This document shows, piece by piece, positions 1-9,721 of a stretch of DNA of 64,000 bases. The stretch is taken from positions 100,452 to 164,451 of the forward strand of contig SUXI01000007.1 in NCBI GenBank assembly GCA_015060975.1, read 5' to 3'. Below the pieces are notes generated by a model. It did not search any database. It had not been told where the DNA came from and saw only the letters and a program-made list of their open reading frames with translations. This stretch comes from Bacteroidales bacterium. GTDB lineage: Bacteria > Bacteroidota > Bacteroidia > Bacteroidales > Muribaculaceae. A program made the position numbers and the translations under genes. How positions within the stretch are numbered: the first letter of the stretch is position 1; each line of letters begins with the position of its first letter.

Positions 1-2
1 AT

Positions 3-221
3 AATGGATTAAATTCCATTAATTGGTCAATATTGTTAAATAATTGCGAAATGCCATTGCCTTTAATTGGGGGTAAAACTTCAAAAGAAAATCCAATGCC
101 ATTATGGTTATCTATAATATGCGGAATAGACATAATTCAAGTTGTATTTTTAGGTTCAATATTATTACAAATTTACAATCTTATGGCAAATTCTCAAAAT
201 AAAGCTTCTCATAGTTTATAA
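3..221 (+). CDS. C-terminal fragment of an unidentified membrane protein (cut by window start)
   Basis: The reading frame is open from the first complete codon (position 3) to the stop at 221, so the 5' end of the gene lies outside the window. About 72 residues are visible. They include one clear hydrophobic segment (PLWLSIICGIDIIQVVFLG) followed by a short polar tail, which suggests a membrane protein ending in a transmembrane helix. I do not recognise the family. A TTG at 33 could be read as a start, but the frame continues upstream of it, so truncation by the window edge is more likely. It converges on the lipoprotein gene ending at 228, with 6 bp between the stops. Confidence 0.45.
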   Translation, partial: NGLNSINWSILLNNCEMPLPLIGGKTSKENPMPLWLSIICGIDIIQVVFLGSILLQIYNLMANSQNKASHSL

Positions 222-227
222 ATGAAT

Positions 228-668
228 TTATTTGTCAATGAGAATAGTATCGTTATCATCAAGCATTCGGGCTATCTGATTTCGGGCTATCTGTAATTGT
301 CGTTCTAATTTTTCTTTTTTTATTCGTAATTTGTATATATCAACCGATGGCGCTTTTGAAATTTGAGCCATTACAAGAAGACTATCTGTTTTTAGGATTT
401 CAGATATAATTAATTGTTCTTTTATGCGAGGTCTCAATTTCATTGCTTTTCTTCGTATGTCAATTTGATTTGAGTAAACCCTATCAATAGAATCAATTAA
501 TTTTATTGCTAATTTGTGATTATTTTTGTTATAAGCAGCATTGGCATGAAGTAATAGTAATTCAGCGTTTGCTCGTTCTTCTTTTGCTTGTTCATTGTTT
601 GAACTTTTGCATGAAATAACACTTATTGTTATAATGAATATAATCAGTATTTTAACTACGTTGAACAT
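228..668 (-). CDS. Small lipoprotein, function unknown
   Basis: This is a 146-residue protein with a typical lipoprotein signal: hydrophobic residues 5-18 followed by the lipobox SVISC, so Cys20 would be lipidated. The rest is charged and helical, rich in Lys, Glu and Arg, with a probable coiled coil near the C-terminus (about residues 105-135). Residues 30-65 resemble the start of a TPR-like helical pair. The gene overlaps the end of the RSH gene by 17 bp, so it is translationally coupled to it and forms an engB-rsh-lipoprotein operon. I cannot assign a function. It is probably a periplasm-facing anchored helical protein. Confidence 0.75.
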   Translation of the reverse strand: MFNVVKILIIFIITISVISCKSSNNEQAKEERANAELLLLHANAAYNKNNHKLAIKLIDSIDRVYSNQIDIRRKAMKLRPRIKEQLIISEILKTDSLLVMAQISKAPSVDIYKLRIKKEKLERQLQIARNQIARMLDDNDTILIDK

Positions 669-2862
669 CTTTTACACCTTTTACGATTTTTATTTTTTTT
701 ATTAGTGAGTTTAATGATTGCGTATCTGAAACATTTACAACTAAATATCCTTGAAATAATCCATCGTTAGAATCGATAGAAATGCTTTTTAGTAGAATAT
801 TCTTTTCTTTTGTGATAATTGATGTAATATTATTTACAATACCAATGTCATCATATCCAACAATGCGAAGTGTGGCTCCAAATTGGGTGCCAACTTTCCC
901 GGACCACCGTGTGGATATAATGCGATAAGGGTATCGGGTTTTTATATGAGATGCGTTATTACAATCATTTTTATGGATTTTTATGACTCCATCGGCTGAG
1001 ATAAATCCAAACACGTCGTCACCATATATTGGATTACAACATTTAGCAAGACGATAATTTATGCCTTTAATATTGTCTCCAATAATTAAAACATCATTAT
1101 TTTGATCAGAATAGTCGCTTTTGTTAAACGTAAATTCAGTAGCAGAGCGAACTTCAATGTTTGTGTCGGTTAATTTTTGTTCAAGTAGTTCATATTGTGC
1201 GATAACATCGTTGATGTCTAATTTATTTTTAGCTATTGCATGATAAAAATCTGTAACTGTTTTGAATCCATACTTCTTTATCAGTTTCATTAAAACAGCT
1301 TCATCAATTTCGATTTTGCGGTTTTTAAAACGTCTTTGTAATAATTCTTTGCCAAGTTCTGACGCACGATTGTTCAATTCGTGTATTGTCTGTTTGATCT
1401 TGTTTTTGGCTTTAGTCGTTACTACAAAATTAAGCCAATCGAGTTTGGGTGTTTGGTTGGAAGATGTTAGTATTTCAACCGAATCGCCATTATTTAGCTT
1501 GTAATTTAACTTTTTGTTTTTGCCATTTACTTTGCCACCTATACATTGACAACCAAGCCTTGAGTGGATATTGAATGCAAAATCTACGATTGTTGCACCT
1601 AATGGTAACTTATATAAATCACCTTTTGGAGTAAACACAAAAACTTCTTTGGCATAAATATCCATTTTAAAGTTTTTCATTAGCTCCATAGGTCCGGTTT
1701 CTGCGGCTTCAAGAATATCTCTAATATTATTCATCCAAGCGTCGAGGTCGTTCTCACTTTTAACACCTTTGTATTTCCAATGTGCCGCTAATCCTTTTTC
1801 TGCAATAAGATCCATTCGTTTAGTTCTTATTTGCACTTCTACCCATCTGTTTTTAGGACCTAAAACGGTCGTGTGGAGTGATTCATATCCATTACTTTTG
1901 GGAATCGTCAGCCAATCTTTGAGCCTGGATGTATTAGGGAGGTACATATCTGTGACAATGGAATATGCTGTCCAACAATCGGCTTTTTCTTTTTCAATAG
2001 ATGAATCTAATATTATACGAATCGCAAATAGGTCATATATATTATCGATGTCATTTTTTTGTTTGCGCATTTTATTCCAAATGGAATATATGGATTTTGT
2101 GCGACCTTTTATCTCAAATTTAAAACCAGAATCCTCAAGTTTCTTTTTTATTGGAGTTATGAATGACGCAATATATTCTTCTCGTTCAATTTTTGTTTCA
2201 TTTAGCTTATGGGCTATTTCTGTGAATTTCTCTCGATTAGTGTATTTTAAAGATAAATCTTCGAGTTCAGATTTAATAACATATAAGCCTAATCGATGAG
2301 CTAATGGAGAGTATAAATAGTTTGCTTCGTATGCAACATCTCTCACATATTTTTCGTTGGGATGATGATTGATTGCGCGCATCAATGATAGCCTTTCCAC
2401 AATCATTATAATAATAACTCTAATATCTTCCGCAAAAGTAAGTAACAACTTTCTGAAATTATCACTTTCAACAGCGGCCTGACGACTATAAAGAGTATGA
2501 ACCTTTAATAATCCTTTTATGAGTTTTGCGACATCATCGCCCCATTGCATAGCGAGTTCTTCAATTTTGATAAAACCAGATTGGCACAGGTTGTAAAGTA
2601 ATATGGCAATTACCATATTTCTATCAGGACTTATTTTTTCGCAAAGTAAAGATGCGGTTTCGATATTGTGTATAATTGGATTTATACCAAATCTATCTCT
2701 GCTACAATGATTTTCGGTTACCGCATTTTTTAGTACCTTTTTTATTAAATAAAAGTCTCGGTTTTGTACAACATCGACCATAAGTGCCAATAATTTATGA
2801 CACAATTGTGCTAATTTCTCTTTCTCTTGCCTATTAAAATAATTATTGCTCATTATCTTCAT
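652..2862 (-). CDS. relA: RelA/SpoT homologue, (p)ppGpp synthetase with degenerate hydrolase domain
   Basis: This 736-residue RSH-family protein makes the stringent-response alarmone from ATP and GDP/GTP on starved ribosomes. The synthetase domain is well conserved: GRTKSIYSIWNKM near residue 253, an RxKD-type motif RLKD at 313-316, NGYESLHTTV, and VEVQIRT..M..IAE.G.AAHW. A TGS domain starts near residue 403 and an ACT domain ends the protein. The N-terminal HD hydrolase domain is present but broken: the usual LLHD is LLYN (Tyr90-Asn91) and the usual ADRLHNMR is VERLSLMR. From family knowledge the protein is therefore probably synthetase-only (RelA-like), with a second RSH elsewhere expected to hydrolyse (p)ppGpp. 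It lies 5 bp downstream of engB. Confidence 0.93.
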   Translation of the reverse strand: MKIMSNNYFNRQEKEKLAQLCHKLLALMVDVVQNRDFYLIKKVLKNAVTENHCSRDRFGINPIIHNIETASLLCEKISPDRNMVIAILLYNLCQSGFIKIEELAMQWGDDVAKLIKGLLKVHTLYSRQAAVESDNFRKLLLTFAEDIRVIIIMIVERLSLMRAINHHPNEKYVRDVAYEANYLYSPLAHRLGLYVIKSELEDLSLKYTNREKFTEIAHKLNETKIEREEYIASFITPIKKKLEDSGFKFEIKGRTKSIYSIWNKMRKQKNDIDNIYDLFAIRIILDSSIEKEKADCWTAYSIVTDMYLPNTSRLKDWLTIPKSNGYESLHTTVLGPKNRWVEVQIRTKRMDLIAEKGLAAHWKYKGVKSENDLDAWMNNIRDILEAAETGPMELMKNFKMDIYAKEVFVFTPKGDLYKLPLGATIVDFAFNIHSRLGCQCIGGKVNGKNKKLNYKLNNGDSVEILTSSNQTPKLDWLNFVVTTKAKNKIKQTIHELNNRASELGKELLQRRFKNRKIEIDEAVLMKLIKKYGFKTVTDFYHAIAKNKLDINDVIAQYELLEQKLTDTNIEVRSATEFTFNKSDYSDQNNDVLIIGDNIKGINYRLAKCCNPIYGDDVFGFISADGVIKIHKNDCNNASHIKTRYPYRIISTRWSGKVGTQFGATLRIVGYDDIGIVNNITSIITKEKNILLKSISIDSNDGLFQGYLVVNVSDTQSLNSLIKKIKIVKGVKDVQRS

Positions 2863-2867
2863 TGGCT

Positions 2868-3479
2868 TTATTGGTCGCTATTTTGCATTAGGTTGTTTAA
2901 TCCTTCAATATAATTTAATATTTCATTACGCCCTCTGCCATCCTCGCTTGAAGATTTGAATAAAGGAGGTAGTTCTTCCCACGTTTCTTTAAGTGTACAG
3001 CAATAATTATCGATAGATTTTTTAGCGGCGGCAGATGATAATTTGTCAAGTTTAGTAAATATAATGCTAAATGGTATCTCGTTTTCTCCGAGCCATAGCA
3101 TAAATTCCATGTCAATTTTTTGAGGTTTGTGGCGACAATCAATAAGAAGAAATAAAGACACCATTTGTTGGCGTTTTAAGATATAGCTTTCGATAATTTT
3201 TTTTAGTTGGTTACGGCTGTCTTTGCCTCTTTGAGCATAACCATAACCGGGTAAATCGACCAAATACCACGATTCATTTATCAGAAAATGGTTTATAAGC
3301 ATAGTCTTGCCGGGAGTTGAAGAAGTCTTTGCTAAAGATTTGCTTCGGGTCAACATATTTATTAAAGATGATTTACCGACATTGGATCTACCTATAAATG
3401 CATATTCGGGTAAATTGTCTTGTGGGCATTTATTTACATTCGTATTGCTTATTATGAATTTGGCGCTTTTTATTTCCAT
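2868..3479 (-). CDS. engB: Ribosome biogenesis GTP-binding protein EngB (YsxC/YihA)
   Basis: This is a 203-residue TRAFAC GTPase that assists assembly of the large ribosomal subunit. All G motifs are visible: G1 GRSNVGKS (residues 31-38), a Thr-rich switch I (TSSTPGKT), G3 DLPGYG, G4 TKLDK and G5 SSE. Length and motif order match the EngB family. It is the first gene of a minus-strand operon with the RSH gene 5 bp downstream, which pairs ribosome assembly with the stringent response. It is divergent from trmN6, with a 120-bp intergenic region. Confidence 0.95.
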   Translation of the reverse strand: MEIKSAKFIISNTNVNKCPQDNLPEYAFIGRSNVGKSSLINMLTRSKSLAKTSSTPGKTMLINHFLINESWYLVDLPGYGYAQRGKDSRNQLKKIIESYILKRQQMVSLFLLIDCRHKPQKIDMEFMLWLGENEIPFSIIFTKLDKLSSAAAKKSIDNYCCTLKETWEELPPLFKSSSEDGRGRNEILNYIEGLNNLMQNSDQ

Positions 3480-3569
3480 CTTTATCTAATTTTGATGTAA
3501 AGATAGTTAATTACAACATATTAAGCAAGTAAAAGAAACGTGTTAGATTACTAGTTTTGAAAATTATCG

Positions 3570-3577
3570 TAACTTTG
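3570..3577 (+). promoter_or_regulatory. Bacteroidetes -7 promoter box (TAACTTTG) for trmN6
   Basis: TAACTTTG matches the Bacteroidetes -7 consensus TAnnTTTG and lies 22 nt before the ATG at 3600. No good TTG box is seen 19-20 nt upstream. The position supports the ATG at 3600 over the TTG at 3594. Confidence 0.6.
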
Positions 3578-3599
3578 TAGATAATATTCACAATTGGCA

Positions 3600-4325
3600 A
3601 TGAGTGATAACGATAAATTCCGGTTCAGATTTAAGCAATTCGGCATCAATGATAGTGAATGTGCGATGAAAATTGGCACAGATGGTGTCTTACTCGGAGC
3701 GTGGACGAATATTGAGCAATCGCATAATATCCTTGATGTTGGGTCGGGTAGCGGTCTTATATCTTTGATGATTGCTCAGCGAAGTAGTGCGTCAATTACA
3801 GGCATAGAAATTGACAAATGTGCGGCAAAACAATCTATTGAAAATATAAATGATTCCCCATGGAGCAATCGGATTTCAATAATTAATTCTGATTTTATCA
3901 AATGGGCATCTATATCTCATAATATTAATAAATTTGACCATATAGTGAGCAATCCTCCATTCTTTAATAATGGTCCAATCTCCACCTTTCAATCTCGGGC
4001 AATTGCACGACATAATAATTCTCTTGGATATGAGCAACTAATAAAGTTATCTAAACGACTATTAACCGATGATGGTAAGTTATCAATTATATCACCCATT
4101 GAACGTAAAGATGACATTATTTTCTATTCAGAATTAGAACAAATGTTTATTTCTCGTCTAACTAATGTTTACTCAAAGGAAGGTGGAAAAATAACTCGTA
4201 TTTTATGGGAATTTAGCAAAATAAAATGTGCGACTGAATATGCATCTCTTTCAATTAGAAACATTAATAATAGTTTTAGTCAAGAATATGTTAATTTAAC
4301 CACTGAATTTTATCTGAATTTTTAA
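3600..4325 (+). CDS. trmN6: tRNA1(Val) (adenine(37)-N6)-methyltransferase
   Basis: This Rossmann-fold SAM-dependent methyltransferase of the YfiC/TrmN6 family (about 241 residues from the ATG) should methylate A37 in tRNA1(Val). The N-terminal family signature FRFKQFGI and M.IGTDG..LGAW is present. The SAM-binding loop is ILDVGSGSGLISLMIA, and the catalytic motif IV is NPPF (in DHIVSNPPF). I prefer ATG 3600 to TTG 3594 because it leaves normal spacing from the -7 box. A CPBP protease gene follows 15 bp downstream on the same strand, probably co-transcribed. Confidence 0.9.
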   Translation: MSDNDKFRFRFKQFGINDSECAMKIGTDGVLLGAWTNIEQSHNILDVGSGSGLISLMIAQRSSASITGIEIDKCAAKQSIENINDSPWSNRISIINSDFIKWASISHNINKFDHIVSNPPFFNNGPISTFQSRAIARHNNSLGYEQLIKLSKRLLTDDGKLSIISPIERKDDIIFYSELEQMFISRLTNVYSKEGGKITRILWEFSKIKCATEYASLSIRNINNSFSQEYVNLTTEFYLNF

Positions 4326-4340
4326 TTAAATGGAATAATT

Positions 4341-5219
4341 ATGATTGATAACAATAAACTTATCTTAAATTTTAAATCAAGAATAGGGATATTCTGTTGC
4401 CTTACTATAATTGGAATGTTTATTAGTGGATTCCTTGCGCAAATTATTGCATTTATTTGGGGCGAAAGTTCAACAACGCTACGCATTTCAACAGTAATTC
4501 AAAATCTCTTGTTTTTTATTTCTCCTGCTATAATTATAGCGCTTTTCATTACGAAATTACCTGCTGATTTTTTGCAATTACGAAAAACTCCAACATTAAA
4601 AAGTGTCATCTTGACAATCTTAATAATAGTTCTTAGCATTCCGGCTATGAATTATATTATTTATTATAATGAGTCTGTAGTGTTGCCCGAATCTTTAAGT
4701 GGCTTGGAAAGCTCATTAAAAGCATTAGAAGAATCTAGCCGAAGGCAAATTAACATACTTCTTGGGGAACCAACATTTGGCGGCCTCATCCTTTCAATTC
4801 TTATTGTTGGTGTTCTTACGGGATTAGGAGAAGAATTATTTTTTAGAGGTGCGCTTCAAAATATTCTTCGTACTCGTCCAATGAATCCTCATTGTGCAAT
4901 TTGGATAACTGCTATTATTTTTAGTGCATTACATTTCCAATTTTATGGTTTTATTCCTCGTATTCTAATTGGTGCATTCTTTGGTTATTTAGTCCTATGG
5001 AGTGGCTCAATATGGCTTCCAATATTCGCACATGCGTTGAATAATACACTTGTGGTTATATCGATGTGGTTTGTTAATAGAGGTATAATGACTACCGATA
5101 TAAATAAAGTTGGTATAACAGTGTCGGCTATTGACTGGATGATGGTTGTCGTGAGTGTTATTGCTACAATAATTGTGATAATTGTTTTACGCAAAGAGTT
5201 ATTATTGAATAATAGATAA
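4341..5219 (+). CDS. CPBP (Abi/CAAX-like) intramembrane metalloprotease
   Basis: This is a 292-residue polytopic membrane protein with about eight hydrophobic segments. The CPBP/Abi motifs are all visible: motif 1 GEELFFRGALQ (the EExxxR glutamates, residues 167-177), motif 2 SALHFQF (His), and motif 3 FAHALNN (His and Asn). These residues form the metal site in the Rce1-like intramembrane proteases. The bacterial substrate is not known, and related proteins have been linked to bacteriocin self-immunity or protein processing. The gene follows trmN6 at 15 bp. A short terminator-like A/T tract separates it from rnpB, which converges on it. Confidence 0.88.
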   Translation: MIDNNKLILNFKSRIGIFCCLTIIGMFISGFLAQIIAFIWGESSTTLRISTVIQNLLFFISPAIIIALFITKLPADFLQLRKTPTLKSVILTILIIVLSIPAMNYIIYYNESVVLPESLSGLESSLKALEESSRRQINILLGEPTFGGLILSILIVGVLTGLGEELFFRGALQNILRTRPMNPHCAIWITAIIFSALHFQFYGFIPRILIGAFFGYLVLWSGSIWLPIFAHALNNTLVVISMWFVNRGIMTTDINKVGITVSAIDWMMVVVSVIATIIVIIVLRKELLLNNR

Positions 5220-5275
5220 ATAATACCTGCAATTGCTCTCAAAATAGTTTTGTCAGTGTTTTTTTAATTAAAAAA

Positions 5276-5672
5276 GTTGGTACAGACTATAAGCCGGGTT
5301 ATGTCATTGTGATACTATCAATATGAGTTGTCACAATGTTTCGTCATTTATCTGAACGATATGTTGCCACATCGCTTGAAACTTGTGTTTCAGCACTCTA
5401 CCCCCCGACAATGGACGAGCAATCCTTAAATGCCGGTATACTTGAGCTTGCAACCCATAAGGTGTGCGGCACGCAATATCGCTATTGCGTCCGGTGGGCT
5501 CTTACTCCACCTTTTCACCCTTACCTCCGGAGGGGGAGGAGGCGGTTATTTTCTGTCACACTTCTCTACCGTTACCGATAGCTTCTCGTTAAGAAATATG
5601 GTGCTCTATGTTGCCCGGACTTTCCTCACACCCCTCATTATTGTGGGTGAGCGACGAAACGTCTGTGCCAAC
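5276..5672 (-). ncRNA. rnpB: RNase P RNA (class A)
   Basis: On the minus strand this stretch has the conserved RNase P RNA blocks in order: GAGGAAAGTCCGGGC near the 5' end, ACAGAAAATAACCGCC, GGTAAGGGTGAAAAGGTG, AAGAGCCCACC, GGGTAGAGTGCTGAA, AGATAAATGAC and a 3' AACCCGGCTTATAG. The first bases GTTGGCACAGAC pair with the last bases GTCTGTACCAAC, forming helix P1 and fixing both ends at about 397 nt. This RNA is the catalytic subunit that matures tRNA 5' ends. Short open frames inside it are spurious. A consensus promoter lies just upstream. Confidence 0.97.
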
Positions 5673-5682
5673 TTTTATTTTA

Positions 5683-5713
5683 CAAAGGTACAAAAATCTT
5701 GTAGATGTGGCAA
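5683..5713 (-). promoter_or_regulatory. Consensus promoter of rnpB
   Basis: On the minus strand TTG (5711-5713), exactly 20 nt, then TACCTTTG (5683-5690). This is a full Bacteroidetes -33/-7 promoter, placing transcription start close to the mapped RNase P RNA 5' end near 5672. Confidence 0.8.
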
Positions 5714-5742
5714 TTTTAAAAGTAATAACAACTGAGTTATGT

Positions 5743-7017
5743 TTAAAATGCCTCGCCAATAGCAAATACTATTCCGTTGGTTCCTTCTCCAAATCCCCAG
5801 TCGATACGAGCATTAACATTGTGTTTAAACTCATATCTTATGCCAACACCAAAGTTGTATAGCCATTCAGGTTTTATATTTTGGTCTTTAAATTCGTCAA
5901 AATCGGCAAATAATGTTGCGTTACCAACCCACGCAGTCATCCCTAATCGTTTCCATAAATGTTGGCGATATTCAATTTGAGCAACGACTTGATTATTATC
6001 AATGGTAGAGCCCATATAATATCCGCGCATTCGTATTCCGTCTGATGCAAGCATTTCTCGCATGGTCCATGGTGTGTTTACACTATTTAGTTTTGTGTAT
6101 AAATCAACTGCCATTATCGCACCATTCCACATGTGAAAATAGCCATTTGCAATAAATGTGTGGCTGAAAAATGTTTTTGGGGCATTGCCCAACCCCTTTG
6201 GATATATCATAGGTTTATATGCTATATGTAATCCTTTAGTGGGGGTTAGAAGGTTATTACGAGAGTCATATTCGAGAGATACCCCCATTCCGGTAACATA
6301 ATATTGAGGTCTGTCGCCTAATAAATATTCCGGGTTAAGGATTCTTTTTGCATCGGTATAGTTGGAACGAAGCATAGCTCCGGCATAAACATTGCGATTG
6401 ACTTTATAAATATATTCGGCTTGAACATCTATTTGTCGTCGGTCATACTGCGATTGGCGATTTTTTGCTGTTTCTTCCGATGTAATTCCCCAAAAATTCA
6501 ATCGTTTTTGATATAATTCAGTTTTATATGATAATCTTGAGCGATGGTCATTGAATAGATTATTGCCTTTGAGTGTTAATACATAAAAGCCTTTATATGA
6601 TACATTTATAGATGCAAAAATATCCGAAGGTTGCATCGTTGAATCTTTGCGGTTAACTCGATATAGACCGGTCATTGCTCCGCCTATGCCAAACCCTCCT
6701 TCTCGGGTATATGATGGTGTGATGGCAAAACCTACGTCAAGAGCTTTTTCATGGGTGCGGTCGATATTTCCTCGCATAAGTGAGTTAAGATATTTCCTTG
6801 ACCATTCAGGAAATTTGGATATAAAGCCTAAAGAGTCGGGGTATTCAGTTGGTGATTTCGGAATTTCATACGGCACGGGGGCAGGTGCAACATAAAATGT
6901 TCCTTGAATCACTTCTTTGTTGGCTCGAATAGAATCAATATTTGTTTTTGCCGATATAGGACTATGGTATATAATTGATGATATAAGTACAATAAAAAAT
7001 GCAACGATTCTATTCAT
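5743..7017 (-). CDS. BamA/TamA-type outer-membrane beta-barrel protein
   Basis: This 424-residue protein has a signal peptide (hydrophobic residues 4-22, likely cleaved after PISA) and then a region resembling the surface-antigen (Bac_surface_Ag) barrel of the Omp85 superfamily. Alternating amphipathic strands run to the C-terminus, which ends in Phe (GIVFAIGEAF), as expected of an outer-membrane insertion signal. There is no room for several POTRA domains, so this is a barrel-only relative and not BamA itself. In the barrel, GVSLEYDSRNNLLTPTKG and IRMRGYYMGS resemble conserved Omp85 strand and lid-lock regions. Its substrate is unknown. It lies between ftsH and rnpB with its own -7 box upstream. 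Confidence 0.82.
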   Translation of the reverse strand: MNRIVAFFIVLISSIIYHSPISAKTNIDSIRANKEVIQGTFYVAPAPVPYEIPKSPTEYPDSLGFISKFPEWSRKYLNSLMRGNIDRTHEKALDVGFAITPSYTREGGFGIGGAMTGLYRVNRKDSTMQPSDIFASINVSYKGFYVLTLKGNNLFNDHRSRLSYKTELYQKRLNFWGITSEETAKNRQSQYDRRQIDVQAEYIYKVNRNVYAGAMLRSNYTDAKRILNPEYLLGDRPQYYVTGMGVSLEYDSRNNLLTPTKGLHIAYKPMIYPKGLGNAPKTFFSHTFIANGYFHMWNGAIMAVDLYTKLNSVNTPWTMREMLASDGIRMRGYYMGSTIDNNQVVAQIEYRQHLWKRLGMTAWVGNATLFADFDEFKDQNIKPEWLYNFGVGIRYEFKHNVNARIDWGFGEGTNGIVFAIGEAF

Positions 7018-7040
7018 TTTATTCTATTTTATATTTAATA

Positions 7041-7070
7041 CAAATATACAAATTTAGAGACGTATGACAA
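7041..7070 (-). promoter_or_regulatory. Putative promoter of the Omp85-like gene
   Basis: On the minus strand TTG (7068-7070), 19 nt, TATATTTG (7041-7048). It lies 24 nt before the ATG and just after the ftsH terminator hairpin, so the barrel gene appears to be transcribed separately from ftsH. Confidence 0.6.
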
Positions 7071-7073
7071 AAA

Positions 7074-7113
7074 CCAAAAGCTATGCTACATATCTTATAT
7101 GCATAGCTTTTGG
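7074..7113 (-). terminator. Intrinsic terminator after ftsH
   Basis: A perfect 13-bp stem (CCAAAAGCTATGC at 7074-7086 with its complement at 7101-7113) and a 14-nt loop. On the minus strand it is followed by TTTTTGTC, about 20 nt after the ftsH stop. Confidence 0.8.
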
Positions 7114-7132
7114 TATTTATTGATAATAAAAA

Positions 7133-9211
7133 CTACTTTTGGGGTAATGGAGGCATATTTGCGGGGAATGATTTATCTTCGTTTGGACTAATTTCAGAAT
7201 CTTCTGCTTTAGTCGCACGCTCTTGAGCTATTTTCTCATTCTCGGCTATTTCTTCTGCTTCGGCATTTGCAGCCTCTGCCGATTTTGCTTTAAGTATCTC
7301 ATCGGTGCGTGATGTCCATTGTCGTTTCCCAAAAATATTTTCTACATCTTCAGTAAATATAACCTCACGAGTAATGAGAATATCAGCAAGCTGTTTATGC
7401 CCGTCGGCATAATTTGTTAGTAATTCTTTTGCTCGATTATATTGTTCATTTATTATGCGTGACACCTCATCATCAATCATTTTTGCTCGTTGGTCACTGA
7501 ATGGCTTTGAAAATCCGTATTCTTGCCCTGTAGAGTCATAATAACTGATGTTAGGAAGTTTGTCACTCATGCCATAATATACAACCATTGCGTATGCTTG
7601 TTTTGTCACTCGTTCAAGGTCATTTGCCGCACCCGTTGAGATGTGTCCTAAGAATAACTCTTCTGCGGCACGTCCTGCAAGTAACGAGCAGATATCATCA
7701 AGAATAGCTTGCGTAGGAGTAATCTGACGTTCTTCGGGAAGATACCATGCGGCACCAAGAGCTTTACCTCTTGGAACAATGGTAACTTTAATCAGGGGAT
7801 TGGCATATTTCAAATGCCATGACACGGTAGCGTGCCCTGCCTCGTGAACGGCAATAGCTCGTTTTTCTTCATCGGTTGTTATTTTGTTGCGTTTTTCCAA
7901 TCCACCGATTATACGATCTACCGCATCAATAAAATCTTGACGCTCAACGACTGATTTATTGTGACGAGCTGCAATAAGAGCTGCTTCGTTACATACATTT
8001 GCAATATCGGCACCTGAAAATCCCGGAGTTTGTCGTGCAAGTAAATCAACATCAACACTTTCGTCTATTTTAATTTTACGCAAATGCACATTAAATATAG
8101 CTACACGGTCATTGAGGTCGGGTAGTTCTACATAGATTTGTCGGTCAAAACGTCCAGCGCGAAGTAAGGCTTTGTCTAGGATGTCGGCACGATTTGTTGC
8201 GGCAAGTATTATGACACCACTATTTGTGCCGAATCCGTCCATTTCGGTAAGTAGTTGATTTAATGTGTTTTCACGTTCGTCATTGGCTCCCATGCTTGGG
8301 TTTTTCCCTCGAGCACGTCCCACGGTATCAATCTCGTCAATAAAGACGATACATGGCGATTTTTCTTTTGCTTGACGAAATAGGTCGCGAACGCGTGATG
8401 CCCCAACACCTACAAACATTTCGGTAAAATCCGATCCCGACATATAGAAGAATGGCACATTGGCTTCTCCTGCCACGGCTTTTGCCAATAAAGTTTTTCC
8501 GGTTCCCGGAGGTCCCACAAGTAAGGCTCCTTTGGGTATTTTACCACCGAGTTCGGTATATCTATTGGGGTTTTTAAGAAATTCAACGATTTCTTCAATT
8601 TCTGTTTTTGCTTCGGCAAGTCCAGCAACGTCATTGAAATTTACTTTTACATTGCTGTCTTTGTCAAAAATTTGGGCTTTAGATTTTCCTACATTGAAAA
8701 TCCCCGCACTTCCGCTACCGCCACCACCCATGCGACGCATCATGAATATCCAAAGGGCAATGAGTAGAATAATTGGACCTACCGACCATAGAAATTGACT
8801 TATGCCACTTTCTTGTTCGACATCATATTTTGGAACATCAATACCGCTTTTCTCCCACTCGTTGATTTCGTTGAGCATTGATACTTGGTCGCAATTGGTA
8901 TGAACACGTGCTGTTGTTCCTTGCGTATTTGCCTGTTTATATTGTTCCGGAAATATTTTTGTTGCTAATGAGTCGTTTAATATTCCAATAACAATCCTGT
9001 CATCGCCTTTAATTATAATTTCTTTGATGCCATGATCTTTTGTTATATATTCCTTGAATTCTTGTAGGGAAATTTCTTTATCCATCGTGTTCCCTTGATT
9101 AAGGAAATACATGCCAAACAAAAAAAGTATTATTAATGCATACATCCAAAAGATGTTAAATTTGATTAATGGTTTTTTATTCGGGCTGTTTGTCGGTTTA
9201 AAATTTGCCAT
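7133..9211 (-). CDS. ftsH: ATP-dependent zinc metalloprotease FtsH
   Basis: This 692-residue membrane-anchored AAA+ protease degrades misfolded membrane proteins and short-lived regulators. Transmembrane helices lie near residues 21-37 and 142-158, enclosing a periplasmic domain. The AAA domain carries Walker A GPPGTGKT (233-240), Walker [10 protein letters not shown] (287-295), the pore motif FVGVG and the [23 protein letters not shown]. The zinc site is HEAGH (456-460), with the downstream Asp in AANDLERVT as likely third ligand. The C-terminus has an Ala/Glu-rich tail that would be cytoplasmic and disordered. rsfS lies 26 bp upstream, giving the rsfS-ftsH order common in Bacteroidetes. Confidence 0.97.
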   Translation of the reverse strand: MANFKPTNSPNKKPLIKFNIFWMYALIILFLFGMYFLNQGNTMDKEISLQEFKEYITKDHGIKEIIIKGDDRIVIGILNDSLATKIFPEQYKQANTQGTTARVHTNCDQVSMLNEINEWEKSGIDVPKYDVEQESGISQFLWSVGPIILLIALWIFMMRRMGGGGSGSAGIFNVGKSKAQIFDKDSNVKVNFNDVAGLAEAKTEIEEIVEFLKNPNRYTELGGKIPKGALLVGPPGTGKTLLAKAVAGEANVPFFYMSGSDFTEMFVGVGASRVRDLFRQAKEKSPCIVFIDEIDTVGRARGKNPSMGANDERENTLNQLLTEMDGFGTNSGVIILAATNRADILDKALLRAGRFDRQIYVELPDLNDRVAIFNVHLRKIKIDESVDVDLLARQTPGFSGADIANVCNEAALIAARHNKSVVERQDFIDAVDRIIGGLEKRNKITTDEEKRAIAVHEAGHATVSWHLKYANPLIKVTIVPRGKALGAAWYLPEERQITPTQAILDDICSLLAGRAAEELFLGHISTGAANDLERVTKQAYAMVVYYGMSDKLPNISYYDSTGQEYGFSKPFSDQRAKMIDDEVSRIINEQYNRAKELLTNYADGHKQLADILITREVIFTEDVENIFGKRQWTSRTDEILKAKSAEAANAEAEEIAENEKIAQERATKAEDSEISPNEDKSFPANMPPLPQK

Positions 9212-9237
9212 ATTATTGGTTGTGAATAATATTTATT

Positions 9238-9597
9238 TTAATCTAAGTCGGGAATCTCTGTTATTTTGGCATCACTCCACAATTCCTCAAGATTGTAAAG
9301 CGTGCGAGTTTCGGGCAAAAATACATGAACAATGGTTTCTCCATAATCAATTACAATCCATTGTGAGTTTTGGTAGCCGTCATAGTTATAAGGTTTAATG
9401 CCGGCATTCTCAAGGAGGTATTCTCTAATGCTATCGGCGATAGCGCTCACTTGCATTGTTGAGGACCCCTCGCATATAATAAATTGCTGTGTTGCCGCCG
9501 ATTCAATATTGCTGAGATCGACAATAGAAATACCTCTACCTTTTCGTTCTTGTATTCCTTCTATTATTAATTGGGTTATATTAGTAGATATTGTCAT
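9238..9597 (-). CDS. rsfS: Ribosomal silencing factor RsfS
   Basis: This 119-residue protein of the RsfS/Iojap family binds ribosomal protein L14 and blocks subunit joining when nutrients are short. Family features seen are ERKGRGISIVDLS near the N-terminus, then AATQQFIICEGSS, and the core QWIVIDYGETIVHVF followed by R..YNLEELW.DA. Length is typical. It is the first gene of the rsfS-ftsH unit. A -7 box (TACCTTTG, minus strand, 9625-9632) lies 28 nt before the ATG. Confidence 0.95.
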   Translation of the reverse strand: MTISTNITQLIIEGIQERKGRGISIVDLSNIESAATQQFIICEGSSTMQVSAIADSIREYLLENAGIKPYNYDGYQNSQWIVIDYGETIVHVFLPETRTLYNLEELWSDAKITEIPDLD

Positions 9598-9624
9598 TAA
9601 TATGTTGATTTTGTATTTTTAATG

Positions 9625-9632
9625 CAAAGGTA
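9625..9632 (-). promoter_or_regulatory. -7 promoter box of rsfS-ftsH
   Basis: TACCTTTG on the minus strand fits TAnnTTTG and sits 28 nt before the rsfS ATG. No clear TTG box is seen at the expected distance. Confidence 0.55.
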
Positions 9633-9721
9633 ATCAAAAAATGCTATTGGAATAAAGTCATTTGTGATTATATCACCATTATAACAAATAATGTGCCAAA
9701 AAAGGTCAATGTGTGGCAATA

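Noticed and set aside
5336..5862. Overlapping plus-strand frames of 81-101 codons
   Set aside because: They cover the RNase P RNA gene and the end of the outer-membrane barrel gene on the other strand.
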